Source of the DNA: Cognataquiflexum rubidum | GTDB taxonomy: Bacteria; Bacteroidota; Bacteroidia; Cytophagales; Cyclobacteriaceae | Length of the DNA stretch: 64,000 nucleotides | NCBI RefSeq assembly: GCF_022538115.1 | Contig: NZ_JAKZAL010000006.1 | Span: forward strand, 124,001-188,000 | Direction: 5' to 3' | Shown here: in pieces, positions 34,282-43,012 of the stretch | How the letters are laid out: each line of letters starts with the position of its first letter | How positions within the stretch are numbered: position 1 is the first letter of the stretch | Made by a program: the position numbers and the translations under genes | The notes under the pieces: model-generated | Seen by the model: only the letters and a program-made list of their open reading frames with translations | Told to the model about the DNA's origin: nothing | Databases searched by the model: none

Positions 34282-36366
34282 ATGTCAAAATACTTCAAAC
34301 CTTCACTGCTTTTTTTCTTCCTATTTCTCCTAAGCCTAACCTCTTTTGGCCAAGTGGTGTCACCACCAAAGTGGAATATCCAACTTGCCAATTCAGACCT
34401 CAAAGTCGGCGGTGAAGCAGAAATTGTGTTGAAAGCATCAATTCCTAGAAATTGGTATATCTATTCCAATGACTTTGATGAGAACGCAGGTCCGGTACTT
34501 ACCAGCCTAAGCCTGGAAGGTTCAAAAGGGATTTCGGCCACCGAAAAGCTGAAACCGATCAATCCGAAGAAGAAATTTGATGAAGTTTGGGAGGCAGATA
34601 TCACCTATTTTTCGGTTGCAGGGGAATTTCGTCAGAAGATTACGATCACCGAGCCGAATGTAGAAATCAAGGGAACGGTGGAATACCAAATGTGCTCGGA
34701 TGTGACCGGGCAATGTATCCTTTATGAGGAGGATTTTACGATCAAAGCCACAGCACAGGGTTCAACCAATTTAACACCGACTCCTACTGAATCTCCCGCT
34801 GACAACTCCAATCTTGAAAAATCTGAGGCTGATTCTTCGGTTTCAGCAACTGAACCCGTTCAGGAAATAGAAGAAGACACCGACACAAGCCAAGAAAGGT
34901 CTTTTGTGGACCTCGAAGATGAAGGTAGCAAGGGCAGTTTATTGGGTTTCATGTTTGTTGCTTTTTTGGCAGGTTTGGCGGCGTTGCTGACGCCTTGTGT
35001 ATTTCCGATGATTCCGATGACAGTCACTTTCTTTACAGGAAGATCCAAATCCAGGATTTCAGGAATCCGCAATGCGGGGATTTATGGCTTGTCCATTATC
35101 GCAATTTATACCATCGCCGGAACGGCAGTTGCGGCGGTCCAGGGACCCGAATTTGCCAATTGGCTTTCTACCCATTGGCTGCCCAATGTTTTCTTCTTTC
35201 TGATTTTCATCTTTTTTGCATTTGCATTCTTGGGCATGTTTGAGATTACCTTGCCGAGCAGTTTTGTGAATAAGATCGATGCCAAAGCGGACAAAGGCGG
35301 AATTGCAGGGATTTTCTTTATGGCGTTTACCTTGGTGTTGGTATCGTTTTCTTGTACAGGACCGATTGTAGGTTCCATTTTGATCAAGGCTGCAGGCGGG
35401 GATTTCATTACCCCAATTGCAGGTATGTTTGCATTTTCTCTCGCTTTCGCTATCCCCTTTACCTTGTTTGCAGTATTCCCTGAATGGCTCAATTCCCTGC
35501 CTAAATCCGGCGGTTGGCTGAATTCAGTCAAGGTGGTATTGGGATTTTTGGAATTGGCTTTGGCCTTCAAATTTCTTTCCGTTGCCGACCAAGTTTACCA
35601 TTGGGGATTGCTCGACAGGGACATTTATATCGCGATTTGGATCGTAATTTTCTTCCTTTTGGGATTGTATCTTTTGGGTAAACTCAGGACAAAGCACGAT
35701 TCACCGATGGACTATATCGGAGTGCCAAGGCTGATGTTGGCTATTACCACTTTCGTATTTGTAGTTTATCTGATTCCCGGACTTTGGGGAGCGCCTTTGA
35801 AAGCACTGAGCGGCTACCTTCCTCCACTGGCAACCCATGATTTTAATGTGATGGAAAGCCGGGCAGGTGCGGTTACTAAAGAAAACCAATTGGGAGAAAT
35901 TCCAAAATATGCCGATTTCTTACACTTCCCTCATGGCATCCAAGGGTATTTTGATTACAAGCAGGCTTTGGCCGCCGCACAGAAGCAGGGCAAACCCTTG
36001 TTTATAGATTTTACAGGCCACGGCTGTGTCAACTGTCGGGAAATGGAAGCCCGCGTGTGGTCAGATCCGCAGGTTTTGCAAAGACTGAAAGAGGATTTTG
36101 TGATGGTGGCTTTGTATATCGATGAGCGGTATGAACTGCCGGAAGCCGAATGGTATGTGTCTGATTATGATGGAAAGGAGAAAAAAACCATTGGCAAGCA
36201 GAACGCAGATTTTCAGATCAGAAAATATAATAACAATGCCCAGCCTTATTATGTAATTCTTGACAACAATGAGGAATTGCTTGTCAAGCCAAAAGCCTAT
36301 GATACCAATATCCTGAATTTTGTCAGTTTCTTAGAAGAGGCAAAAGCGGAGTTTGGGAGAAGATAA
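34282..36366 (+). CDS. dsbD: Thiol:disulfide interchange protein DsbD
   Basis: A 694-residue inner-membrane reductant relay that moves electrons from cytoplasmic thioredoxin to periplasmic proteins. A signal peptide (MSKYFKPSLLFFFLFLLSL) precedes the N-terminal immunoglobulin-like domain (about 25-145). A Ser/Glu-rich linker leads to eight membrane segments including TPCVFPMIPMT and SFSCTGPIVGS, which carry the two CcdA-type Cys. The C-terminal thioredoxin-like domain has GHGCVNCREME (C-x2-C) near residue 585. The ATG at 34,282 is chosen because it starts a proper signal peptide; an earlier ATG at 34,234 would bury it. Confidence 0.93.
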   Translation: MSKYFKPSLLFFFLFLLSLTSFGQVVSPPKWNIQLANSDLKVGGEAEIVLKASIPRNWYIYSNDFDENAGPVLTSLSLEGSKGISATEKLKPINPKKKFDEVWEADITYFSVAGEFRQKITITEPNVEIKGTVEYQMCSDVTGQCILYEEDFTIKATAQGSTNLTPTPTESPADNSNLEKSEADSSVSATEPVQEIEEDTDTSQERSFVDLEDEGSKGSLLGFMFVAFLAGLAALLTPCVFPMIPMTVTFFTGRSKSRISGIRNAGIYGLSIIAIYTIAGTAVAAVQGPEFANWLSTHWLPNVFFFLIFIFFAFAFLGMFEITLPSSFVNKIDAKADKGGIAGIFFMAFTLVLVSFSCTGPIVGSILIKAAGGDFITPIAGMFAFSLAFAIPFTLFAVFPEWLNSLPKSGGWLNSVKVVLGFLELALAFKFLSVADQVYHWGLLDRDIYIAIWIVIFFLLGLYLLGKLRTKHDSPMDYIGVPRLMLAITTFVFVVYLIPGLWGAPLKALSGYLPPLATHDFNVMESRAGAVTKENQLGEIPKYADFLHFPHGIQGYFDYKQALAAAQKQGKPLFIDFTGHGCVNCREMEARVWSDPQVLQRLKEDFVMVALYIDERYELPEAEWYVSDYDGKEKKTIGKQNADFQIRKYNNNAQPYYVILDNNEELLVKPKAYDTNILNFVSFLEEAKAEFGRR

Positions 36367-36410
36367 CCTTTCAGGAAAGAAGTGTTAAGATGATTTCATT
36401 AGATTGGAAA

Positions 36411-36442
36411 AAGAAGGTTAATCATAAAGATGAAACCTTCTT
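36411..36442. terminator. Candidate bidirectional terminator
   Basis: Nine-bp arms AAGAAGGTT (36,411-36,419) and AACCTTCTT (36,434-36,442) enclose a 14-nt loop, between the converging dsbD and kinase genes. The hairpin overlaps the last codons and stop of the minus-strand gene. The T-rich stretch that follows on the plus strand is short. Confidence 0.45.
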
Positions 36443-37468
36443 TAATTTTCCCCTCAAATCTATTAACAAACACATCTGATTTTTGGCCCGGTGGAGGTTT
36501 TGATCTTCATAGTGAATGGTGTAATAGATATTCCCATTCAGGTAATCCGCCAGAAACCTAAATCCCATAATGCAGGTCATCATCAGTCCCCCAAATGGAA
36601 GGGAATTGATTTCTTCCTCAGTAAAAACACCTTTTCCCACTTCTAAAAATCCCTCCAAAAGCGCGTCATACTTGGCGGCATCAACTTTGATTTTTCCCCA
36701 ATCCTGCGAACTTTCGCCTTCCGTACATGCCACAGTCCTGACCAAATCCCCAAAGTCATAATACACATATCCCGCCATCAAGGTATCCAAATCAATTACC
36801 GCATTTACCTTGGTAAAGTCCTCGGCAAAGATCAGGTTGTTGATCTTGGTATCACTGTGTGTCAATCTCAAGGGTAATTTTTCATTCCAACTGAGATATT
36901 GATCCACTAAGTCCTTTTGTTCCAAATAGAATCCGACCAGTTCCTTTAATTCTCCGCTCAAGATTCTTTTGGTGTTTTTCAATGCCTCCAACAATTGGTT
37001 GTATCGGAGTTCAAGGTCATGAAATCCCGGAATAGCTTCCTGAAACTCCGTTGCCGGAATGTGGATTCCTGCTTTGATAAACTGGGCGAATGCCTTTGCA
37101 GCAAGATAGGCCTGATGGGGATTCCCGATCTCATTGACACATTTGCCTGCTACAAATGGAGAAATCCTAAAAAACGTCCCGTCAATTAGCGTAAACAATT
37201 CCCCGGCCAAGTTTGGGATCGGCAAAGGTAAAATATAAGGCAGGTCCTCAGGATTTATTTGGTCGATCAATAGGGACTGGTTATGGGAAATCCTCTCGGG
37301 ATATTTGAAAACGAGGTTATTGAAGCGTTGAAGGATGAGCTTTTCTTCTCCTGATTCAATCAAAAAAGTCTGATGGATATGGCCATCTCCAAATGGTCGA
37401 ATTTGGGAAGGTTGGATATCCAAACCGTATTTTTTATTGAGAGTGGGTAACCAAGAAAAAGAGGTCAT
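36422..37468 (-). CDS. Aminoglycoside phosphotransferase-fold sugar kinase (NahK-like)
   Basis: A 348-residue kinase of the APH/choline kinase fold. RPFGDGHIHQTFLIE near residue 24 forms the nucleotide loop, and LTHSDTKINNLIF near 208 is the catalytic loop with Asp and Asn. VIDLDTLMAGYVYYDFGDLVR near 228 has the metal-binding Asp. This arrangement resembles N-acetylhexosamine 1-kinases, which phosphorylate GlcNAc or GalNAc at C1. It is divergent from a solute:sodium symporter gene, so the pair may take up and phosphorylate a sugar (inference). A -7 box lies 22 nt upstream. Confidence 0.8.
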   Translation of the reverse strand: MTSFSWLPTLNKKYGLDIQPSQIRPFGDGHIHQTFLIESGEEKLILQRFNNLVFKYPERISHNQSLLIDQINPEDLPYILPLPIPNLAGELFTLIDGTFFRISPFVAGKCVNEIGNPHQAYLAAKAFAQFIKAGIHIPATEFQEAIPGFHDLELRYNQLLEALKNTKRILSGELKELVGFYLEQKDLVDQYLSWNEKLPLRLTHSDTKINNLIFAEDFTKVNAVIDLDTLMAGYVYYDFGDLVRTVACTEGESSQDWGKIKVDAAKYDALLEGFLEVGKGVFTEEEINSLPFGGLMMTCIMGFRFLADYLNGNIYYTIHYEDQNLHRAKNQMCLLIDLRGKLKKVSSL

Positions 37469-37490
37469 GTCTGAAAATCAAGTTCAGCTG

Positions 37491-37498
37491 CAAAAGTA
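37491..37498 (-). promoter_or_regulatory. Candidate -7 promoter box for the NahK-like gene
   Basis: On the minus strand this reads TACTTTTG, matching TAnnTTTG, 22 nt before the ATG at 37,468. A clear -33 TTG at the expected spacing was not found. Confidence 0.4.
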
Positions 37499-37832
37499 AG
37501 TTTTTGGAATCAATTCGGCAGAAAATTCTTTTCTTTTCAATAGGCTATTGGAATTTGAAGTTTGTGAAACATGGCCACACACAGGTCAGAGTAAACTGAT
37601 AAAAATCTACATGCTACAAATAGCGATTATTTCCATTTTCCGTCTTATTCCATTTTGGGGAAACTCACCTATAATTTGTCCCAAACGGTTTTTTTTAACA
37701 TTGAAAATCCTACCTTTTGCAAATCTTGAGATATTATTTACATTAGTGAAATTTATTAAAGAAGTTTGGAGTAGTAAATTAAAAAAATCAATAAACTCAG
37801 CTTAATTACGAGCCACTCTAACCCAATTCCCT
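37499..37832. other. AT-rich divergent intergenic region
   Basis: These 334 nt separate the kinase and the symporter. No gene, riboswitch or strong repeat is visible. The region should contain the symporter promoter, but no convincing -33/-7 pair could be assigned by eye. Confidence 0.5.
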
Positions 37833-39611
37833 ATGAATATTTCCTTTATTGACTGGGCAATCATCGCTGCCTTTTTTATTATTTCAATGTTGATAGGGGT
37901 GTTTGCCTCAAGGACTGCAGGAGCCTCAGCCAAGGAATTCTTCCTTTCGGGAAGAAATATGCCCTGGTGGCTTCTAGGCGTATCGATGGTAGCCACAACC
38001 TTCTCAGCAGACACGCCCAATCTGGTGACTGACATTGTAAGAAAACAAGGGGTGTCAGGCAACTGGGTTTGGTGGGCATTCTTGCTGACAGGGATGCTGA
38101 CGGTGTTTGTTTATGCCAAACTTTGGAGAAGGTCCGAACTGACCACCGACCTTGAATTTTATGAAATGAGGTATAGTGGCAAGCCCGCTGCTTTCCTGAG
38201 GGCATTCCGTGCATTGTATTTGGGAGTGTTTTTTAATGTTGTGATTATGGCGACTGTTTCACTCGCTGCCATCAAAATCGGCGGTGTAATGCTAGGATTG
38301 AGTCCCATTGAGACCTTGCTGCTAGCTTCGGTAGTGACAGTTATATACAGTTCCTTGGGAGGATTGAAAGGAGTACTATTGACTGATTTTTTCCAGTTCT
38401 TCATTGCCATGGCAGGATCTATCGGTGCGGCTTTCTATATTCTTGATATGCCCGAAATCGGCTCTTTGAATAATTTGTTGACCCATCCAAATGTGGCCGA
38501 CAAGCTCAACTTCCTTCCTGATTTCAATGATTGGAACCTCATTATTCCTTTGCTGATCATGCCCCTTGCCATTCAGTGGTGGGCAACGTGGTATCCTGGC
38601 GCGGAGCCCGGCGGTGGCGGATACATTGCCCAAAGGATGCTTTCTGCCAAGGATGAGAAGAATGCCATCGGTGCTACATTGTTTTTCAATATTGCCCACT
38701 ATGCGATGAGACCTTGGCCATGGATCATTGTGGCACTTTCTTCCTTGATCATTTTCCCGCAGATTTCTGATTTAGGTGTGGCTTTTCCAAATATTCCTGC
38801 GGACAAATTGGGTGATGACTTGGCTTATTCAGCCATGCTGACTTTCCTGCCGACAGGTTTGATTGGGATTGTATTGGCGTCTTTGATCGCAGCGGTAATG
38901 TCCACACTTTCGACCCATCTCAACTGGGGCTCTTCCTACGTGGTGAATGATTTTTACCTGAGATTTTTGAAACCAACTGCAACCGACAAAGAACTTGTAA
39001 TGGTGGGTAGGGTTTCCACAGTGCTGTTGATGGTTTTTGCAGCCATCCTTGCATTGGCATTATCCAATGCATTGGAAGCGTTCAATATCTTACTTCAGAT
39101 CGGAGCGGGTACAGGGTTGATATTTATTCTTCGCTGGTTTTGGTGGAGGATCAATGCCTACACCGAAATTTTTGCGATGTTGATTTCATTCATTGTGGCA
39201 ATATTCTTTGAGGTGATCAATCCAAAAGTTGGCTGGATTTTGATCCCGGAAAATCAAGCCTACCTCAAATTACTCTATGGCGTAGGAATCACCACTATTG
39301 GTTGGGTATTGGTCACATTATTTACCAAGCCCGAAAATGATGAAATCTTATTGTCATTCTATAGAAAAGTGGGACCTGCTTCTTTTGGGTGGAAAAAACT
39401 TTTGGACCGATATCCAAACGAAAAACAGGAACAGGGACAATTGCCGATGGAAATAGGTTTGATGCTCGTCGGGTCAGTGATGGTCTATGCGGCCTTGTTT
39501 GCAGTAGGTTTCTGGATTTATGGAAACGTATTGCCGGCAATTATTGCAACCGTTGTAGCCACTATTGGGGGTGCCATTATCATCAAAAGCTGGAAAAAAC
39601 TGACTTTCTAA
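37833..39611 (+). CDS. Sodium:solute symporter (SSS family)
   Basis: A 592-residue inner-membrane symporter with about 14 hydrophobic segments. The family's sodium-site region is visible near the N-terminus (SGRNMPWWLLGVSMVATTFSADTP, residues 36-59). GGLKGVLLTDFFQFFIAMAGS near 170 and AAVMSTLSTHLNWGSSYVVND near 350 are SSS signatures. It is longer than simple solute symporters, with an extra helix at the C-terminus, as in many sugar-type SSS proteins. Divergent pairing with a sugar-kinase-like gene favours a carbohydrate substrate (inference). A strong terminator follows. Confidence 0.88.
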   Translation: MNISFIDWAIIAAFFIISMLIGVFASRTAGASAKEFFLSGRNMPWWLLGVSMVATTFSADTPNLVTDIVRKQGVSGNWVWWAFLLTGMLTVFVYAKLWRRSELTTDLEFYEMRYSGKPAAFLRAFRALYLGVFFNVVIMATVSLAAIKIGGVMLGLSPIETLLLASVVTVIYSSLGGLKGVLLTDFFQFFIAMAGSIGAAFYILDMPEIGSLNNLLTHPNVADKLNFLPDFNDWNLIIPLLIMPLAIQWWATWYPGAEPGGGGYIAQRMLSAKDEKNAIGATLFFNIAHYAMRPWPWIIVALSSLIIFPQISDLGVAFPNIPADKLGDDLAYSAMLTFLPTGLIGIVLASLIAAVMSTLSTHLNWGSSYVVNDFYLRFLKPTATDKELVMVGRVSTVLLMVFAAILALALSNALEAFNILLQIGAGTGLIFILRWFWWRINAYTEIFAMLISFIVAIFFEVINPKVGWILIPENQAYLKLLYGVGITTIGWVLVTLFTKPENDEILLSFYRKVGPASFGWKKLLDRYPNEKQEQGQLPMEIGLMLVGSVMVYAALFAVGFWIYGNVLPAIIATVVATIGGAIIIKSWKKLTF

Positions 39612-39630
39612 AAACTTGAAAAATTTAAAT

Positions 39631-39665
39631 AAAACCATCCAAATCTGCAGAGATTGGATGGTTTT
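39631..39665. terminator. Bidirectional intrinsic terminator
   Basis: Twelve-bp arms AAAACCATCCAA and TTGGATGGTTTT flank an 11-nt loop, with a T-run on the right. It lies between the converging symporter and gldD genes and overlaps the end of gldD by two bases. Confidence 0.85.
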
Positions 39666-40242
39666 ATTTTTTGAACTCCAAAGTATTGATCAGGTGGATC
39701 ATGTCCTCTTTGATATATTCTATGGCAGGGGCAAGGGAATCATTTTTCATCGCTGTGTTGAAATACAAAGCCCCCCTCAGAAAATTCTTTGTGGAATCGG
39801 TGACGAAAAACTGGAATTGTGTAGGTACTTCGCCTGAGAGCTCTGCTACGACACCGGTATATCCCTTTGGAGTTACCATCATAGATTCTTCTATGCCATA
39901 GGCTTTGATCTGATGCTTTGCGGTAAGGTTGATGACGTCATTTATGACAGTTTTGATGTCTTTTCCTTCAGTATCCAAAGCAAAATATGTCAGGTGGATT
40001 TTTCCTCCCAAACTTTGATAATTAAGGTTGATTCTGGTTTTATCTGCAAGGTTAAATGAATCTTGTTCCACAATAGCATTCACGGAGTGCTCAAAAGAAT
40101 AAGGCACATCATCGGTTAAGGCGGTGAATCCCCTTTCAGGAAGATCAATACGGTTGTATCCTTTGGGTTTGGGAAGGTAATCGGAACCACAACTTCCGAG
40201 AATAAAAAGCAAAATCAACGGAATAAAATTTCTTATTATCAT
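39664..40242 (-). CDS. gldD: Gliding motility lipoprotein GldD
   Basis: A 192-residue lipoprotein required for gliding in Bacteroidota. The signal ends in a lipobox LGSC near residue 18, followed by SDYLPKPKGYNRIDLPE, a GldD signature. The remainder shows the family pattern SLGGKIHLTYFAL, ESMMVTPKGYTGVVAELSGEVPTQFQFFVTDS and NFLRGALYFN. A TAAATTTG box lies 5 nt before the ATG on the coding strand. Gld proteins support motility and, in many species, type IX secretion. It is the strongest taxonomic marker in the window and is not next to other gld genes here. Confidence 0.92.
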   Translation of the reverse strand: MIIRNFIPLILLFILGSCGSDYLPKPKGYNRIDLPERGFTALTDDVPYSFEHSVNAIVEQDSFNLADKTRINLNYQSLGGKIHLTYFALDTEGKDIKTVINDVINLTAKHQIKAYGIEESMMVTPKGYTGVVAELSGEVPTQFQFFVTDSTKNFLRGALYFNTAMKNDSLAPAIEYIKEDMIHLINTLEFKK

Positions 40243-40319
40243 GTTTCAAATTTATCAAAATCGTTTGAAATGAGGGGACTATAACGGATATTTATACTAA
40301 ACTTAACTAGCCAAGTAAT

Positions 40320-40856
40320 ATGAAAACACAAAACAGCGTACTCGTAATTGCTACGGTTTTGATGGCGTTTTTTTCCATTCAATCCGTTTCCTTCGCCCAA
40401 ACAAATATGGAGGAATTTTTAAGCAAATGGGAAAATGGAAAGCAGTTCACTTTGGAAGTGGTGGACAAAATGCCGGAAAACCTGTATGACTACAAGCCGG
40501 AAGCATCAGGGATGAGTTTCAATGAGCAGGTGACCCACCTTTCTTCTGCCATTGCGGGGATCAGCCAAAGATTTCTAAAAGGCACTGATCCGGGATTTGC
40601 AATTGATGCCAAGCCTAAGAACAAAGCGGAACTCAGAGCCTTTGTAGAGAAATGCTATGATTATGGTACCAAGACTTTTAAGAGCCTTGGTTTAGCTGAT
40701 TTGGATGAAAAAGTGGAGATTTTTGGGACAGCAGCTACCAGAAGGGAAGTGATTTCCCTGATCGATGACCATTGTACCCATCACCGTGGAGCGGCAGTTT
40801 CTTACATTCGTGCCAATGGCATCGAGCCGCCAAGGTATAGGGGAATGGGAATGTGA
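40320..40856 (+). CDS. Exported DinB-family (four-helix) protein
   Basis: A 178-residue protein with an N-terminal signal peptide (about 1-27, ending SFA-Q). The rest is the DinB/YfiT-like four-helix bundle: MPENLYDYKPEASGMSF near 45, FNEQVTHLSSAIAG near 60 with one metal-ligand His, and DHCTHHRGAAVSYIRANG near 155 with the C-terminal His ligands. Such proteins are presumed metal-dependent thiol-utilising enzymes, mostly uncharacterised. It is single-standing, with a hairpin downstream made of a GTAAGAAGTAA word. Confidence 0.85.
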   Translation: MKTQNSVLVIATVLMAFFSIQSVSFAQTNMEEFLSKWENGKQFTLEVVDKMPENLYDYKPEASGMSFNEQVTHLSSAIAGISQRFLKGTDPGFAIDAKPKNKAELRAFVEKCYDYGTKTFKSLGLADLDEKVEIFGTAATRREVISLIDDHCTHHRGAAVSYIRANGIEPPRYRGMGM

Positions 40857-40890
40857 TTTACACCCTTGGAAACCGCATTTTAAATGGTGA

Positions 40891-40933
40891 GAGGTAAGAA
40901 GTAAGGGGTTCCACGCCTTTTACTTCTTACCTC
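40891..40933. terminator. Terminator-like palindrome made of GTAAGAAGTAA words
   Basis: Fourteen-bp perfect arms 40,891-40,904 and 40,920-40,933 (GAGGTAAGAAGTAA and its complement) are followed by an eight-T run. It could terminate the DinB-like gene. The arm sequence matches word repeats in the spacer near 18,946-18,965. Confidence 0.8.
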
Positions 40934-40947
40934 TTACTTTTTTTTGT

Positions 40948-41550
40948 TTACCTTACCCAATCAGTTTTTTCTGCCGCAGGTTTTCTTTTTCCCATCGGCC
41001 AGTTTTCGGTGGCAGGCTTAGCAATGTAGAAAAATCCCATCAGCATGTCCTCTTCTTCCAGGCCAAACCAAGGCTTCGCTTCAGGCCAAAAAGTAGGCCC
41101 ACCGGTCCCCCAAAACGCTGCCAAACCATGGGCAGAGGCCGAAAGGTACATGTTCTGTACAGCCATAGCCACCGCTGCTATTTCCTCCATCACAGGAAGA
41201 CCTGCTTTGGGATCATGTTTCATTTTGATGGCGATGATATGGGAAGCTTTCAAAGGATTTTCTTTGAACCTCATGTAGGCAGCTTCGTTGAAAGTGCCGT
41301 TTTTGGTTGTTCTTTCTTTGTATAACTCAGACTGATAATCAGCAAATTTCTGTCTTCCCTCTCCTGCAAATACGATGAAACTCCAAGGTTCCGTCAATTT
41401 GTGGGTTGGTGCCCAAGTGGCATTTTCCAATATTTCCTCGATGATGGCATCATCTACAGGATCATTTTCTTTGAATTGGGCAAAAAACATGGACCTACGT
41501 CCACGGATGATTTTATTGACTTCGGTGATATTGAAATCCGGCTTTTCCAT
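40948..41550 (-). CDS. Nitroreductase-family protein
   Basis: A 200-residue FMN-dependent oxidoreductase. The N-terminal RGRRSMFFAQFKENDPVD and ATWAPTHKLTEPWSFIVF segments give the FMN phosphate-binding Arg and the Thr/His site. AVQNMYLSASAHGLAAFWGTGG near 133 is the conserved dimer/FMN segment, and EEDMLMGFFYIAKP near 172 the C-terminal motif. Members reduce nitro compounds, flavins or quinones with NAD(P)H. It appears to be a single gene; the palindrome at 40,891-40,933 could also terminate it from its own side. Confidence 0.9.
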   Translation of the reverse strand: MEKPDFNITEVNKIIRGRRSMFFAQFKENDPVDDAIIEEILENATWAPTHKLTEPWSFIVFAGEGRQKFADYQSELYKERTTKNGTFNEAAYMRFKENPLKASHIIAIKMKHDPKAGLPVMEEIAAVAMAVQNMYLSASAHGLAAFWGTGGPTFWPEAKPWFGLEEEDMLMGFFYIAKPATENWPMGKRKPAAEKTDWVR

Positions 41551-41651
41551 AAAGGTTATTTTTGATTGAAACTGTCAGGTTTGTAAATGCGAAAAAAAGG
41601 AAATTGGTTTCGTATGGGGAAAAAAAATAAAAGTTGGGTAATTTCCCTCCT

Positions 41652-42230
41652 TCACTTAACTTTCACTGCGATGATTATCCCTGTCCAATTCATTTTTGTC
41701 AAGGTCAAATCAATTCTGCTTTCTAATTTCTTGACAAAGTTGATGGCTTTTTCGGCATGACCATCCGGCCAATTCGGTTGTGGCAACATGTCATCCACGA
41801 TGTATAAGCCTCCGAGAAGGAGCATGTCCAGGATTTCTTCCAATAGCAAATATTTTCCATGCCAGGTATCGGCAAAAATGTAGTCAAATCGCTGTTTGGT
41901 ATTGGCTAGAACCCAATCCTCTCCCTCTGTCAGTACCAAAGTCAACCTAGGATCTTTTCCCAAATTGCTTTTGGCAATTTCCAAAACTGCTCCATCATTG
42001 TCGATAGAAACCAAAGTGCTGTCAGCATCCATACCATCCAAAATCCAAGAAGTGGAAAGTCCGGTTCCGGTTCCGAGTTCAAGGAATTTTCCAAATGGTT
42101 TGGATGCTGCCAACGTTCTTAACAGTGAACAAGTCAACATGTCCGACGGCATCGTGAAGCCAAGTTCTTTTGTGGCTTGGTCAATTGCAAAATAGGAATC
42201 CGGGATATTTTGAATGTCGTGGTCGGTCAT
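41652..42230 (-). CDS. SAM-dependent O-methyltransferase-like protein
   Basis: A 192-residue class I methyltransferase of the O-methyltransferase 3 type. LELGTGTGLSTSWILDGM near residue 51 is motif I, LVSIDNDGAVLEIAKSNLG near 76 motif II, and FDYIFADTWHGKYLLLEEIL near 115 motif IV, with the acidic residue followed by Trp-His. LLLGGLYIVDDMLPQPNW follows. There is no signal peptide. It lies 14 nt downstream of the PIN toxin gene on the same strand. Substrate unknown. Confidence 0.85.
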   Translation of the reverse strand: MTDHDIQNIPDSYFAIDQATKELGFTMPSDMLTCSLLRTLAASKPFGKFLELGTGTGLSTSWILDGMDADSTLVSIDNDGAVLEIAKSNLGKDPRLTLVLTEGEDWVLANTKQRFDYIFADTWHGKYLLLEEILDMLLLGGLYIVDDMLPQPNWPDGHAEKAINFVKKLESRIDLTLTKMNWTGIIIAVKVK

Positions 42231-42244
42231 TGTTTGATATGAAA

Positions 42245-42685
42245 TTAGGTTAAGGCAGAAAAATTTCCCCCTAATTGATTCAAAAAATCTGTTACAGTTA
42301 GAATTTTTGTTTTTCTAAATTTTCCCAAATCCAATAGGTCTTTATCACCTATTATTAAATAATCAGCTTTTCCGTCCATTGCCAATGATAATAAAAAATC
42401 ATCTTTTGGATCTCTGCAAACACTGATGCTACTTTTGATTTCAATTAGATCAATGAATGAATCAAAAGCATTCAACATTTTTTCCAAACCTTGAGTCAAA
42501 AAATACTTTTGTAATTTAGGTTTTTCAATTGTGGTTTTGATCTCCGACAGCAAATTCTCATTAAGTAGGATTCTGATTTTTCCGGAAAAAATATGTTCAT
42601 CAAGCAATGTTAATTTTTTAGAAATTATAAAGCTTATCCAAATATTTGTGTCAATTATAACTCTTAAAGGTTTATTTTTTGGCAT
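42245..42685 (-). CDS. PIN-domain toxin
   Basis: A 146-residue PIN-domain RNase, probably the toxin of a type II toxin-antitoxin pair. RVIIDTNIWISF near residue 8 holds the first catalytic Asp, DEHIF near 28 a possible acidic residue, CRDPKDDFLLSLA near 90 the central acidic cluster, and DYLIIGDKDLLDL near 108 the last Asp. This is the COG1569 style of PIN protein. It overlaps the upstream small antitoxin gene by 14 nt, a usual toxin-antitoxin layout. RNA target unknown. Confidence 0.85.
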   Translation of the reverse strand: MPKNKPLRVIIDTNIWISFIISKKLTLLDEHIFSGKIRILLNENLLSEIKTTIEKPKLQKYFLTQGLEKMLNAFDSFIDLIEIKSSISVCRDPKDDFLLSLAMDGKADYLIIGDKDLLDLGKFRKTKILTVTDFLNQLGGNFSALT

Positions 42686-42887
42686 ACCTTTCAGACCTTA
42701 CCATTTCTGTAATTTCAGTGATTTCATCAAGTGTTGGTGCATTTTCAGAATTTGAACGCATAGTCTCAAGGTACTTTTTAAGATTGGATATTGGTTCTTC
42801 GCTTACCTTAATCAACTTAAGATCTTGCATCAGCTCAATCATTTCTAGCGCTTTTGGATTTAATATCTCAATTTTAATAGCTCCCAT
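42672..42887 (-). CDS. Putative antitoxin partner of the PIN toxin
   Basis: A 71-residue acidic-to-neutral small protein. The N-terminus IKIEILNPKALEMIELMQDLKLIKV looks like the short beta-alpha opening common in DUF2281-like antitoxins. A basic C-terminus (SERYAKK) follows a Glu-rich region that could wrap the toxin. It precedes and overlaps the PIN gene by 14 nt in the same direction. Assignment rests mainly on context. Confidence 0.7.
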   Translation of the reverse strand: MGAIKIEILNPKALEMIELMQDLKLIKVSEEPISNLKKYLETMRSNSENAPTLDEITEITEMVRSERYAKK

Positions 42888-43012
42888 ATACCAATATTAA
42901 TAATATATACTCTAGATTTCAACTTATCAGATTTAATTGATTTCGCAAAAATTATGATATCTGAATTTTTTTGAAGGATTACATGCATCTAGAATAAATA
43001 TATTCAACTCTG

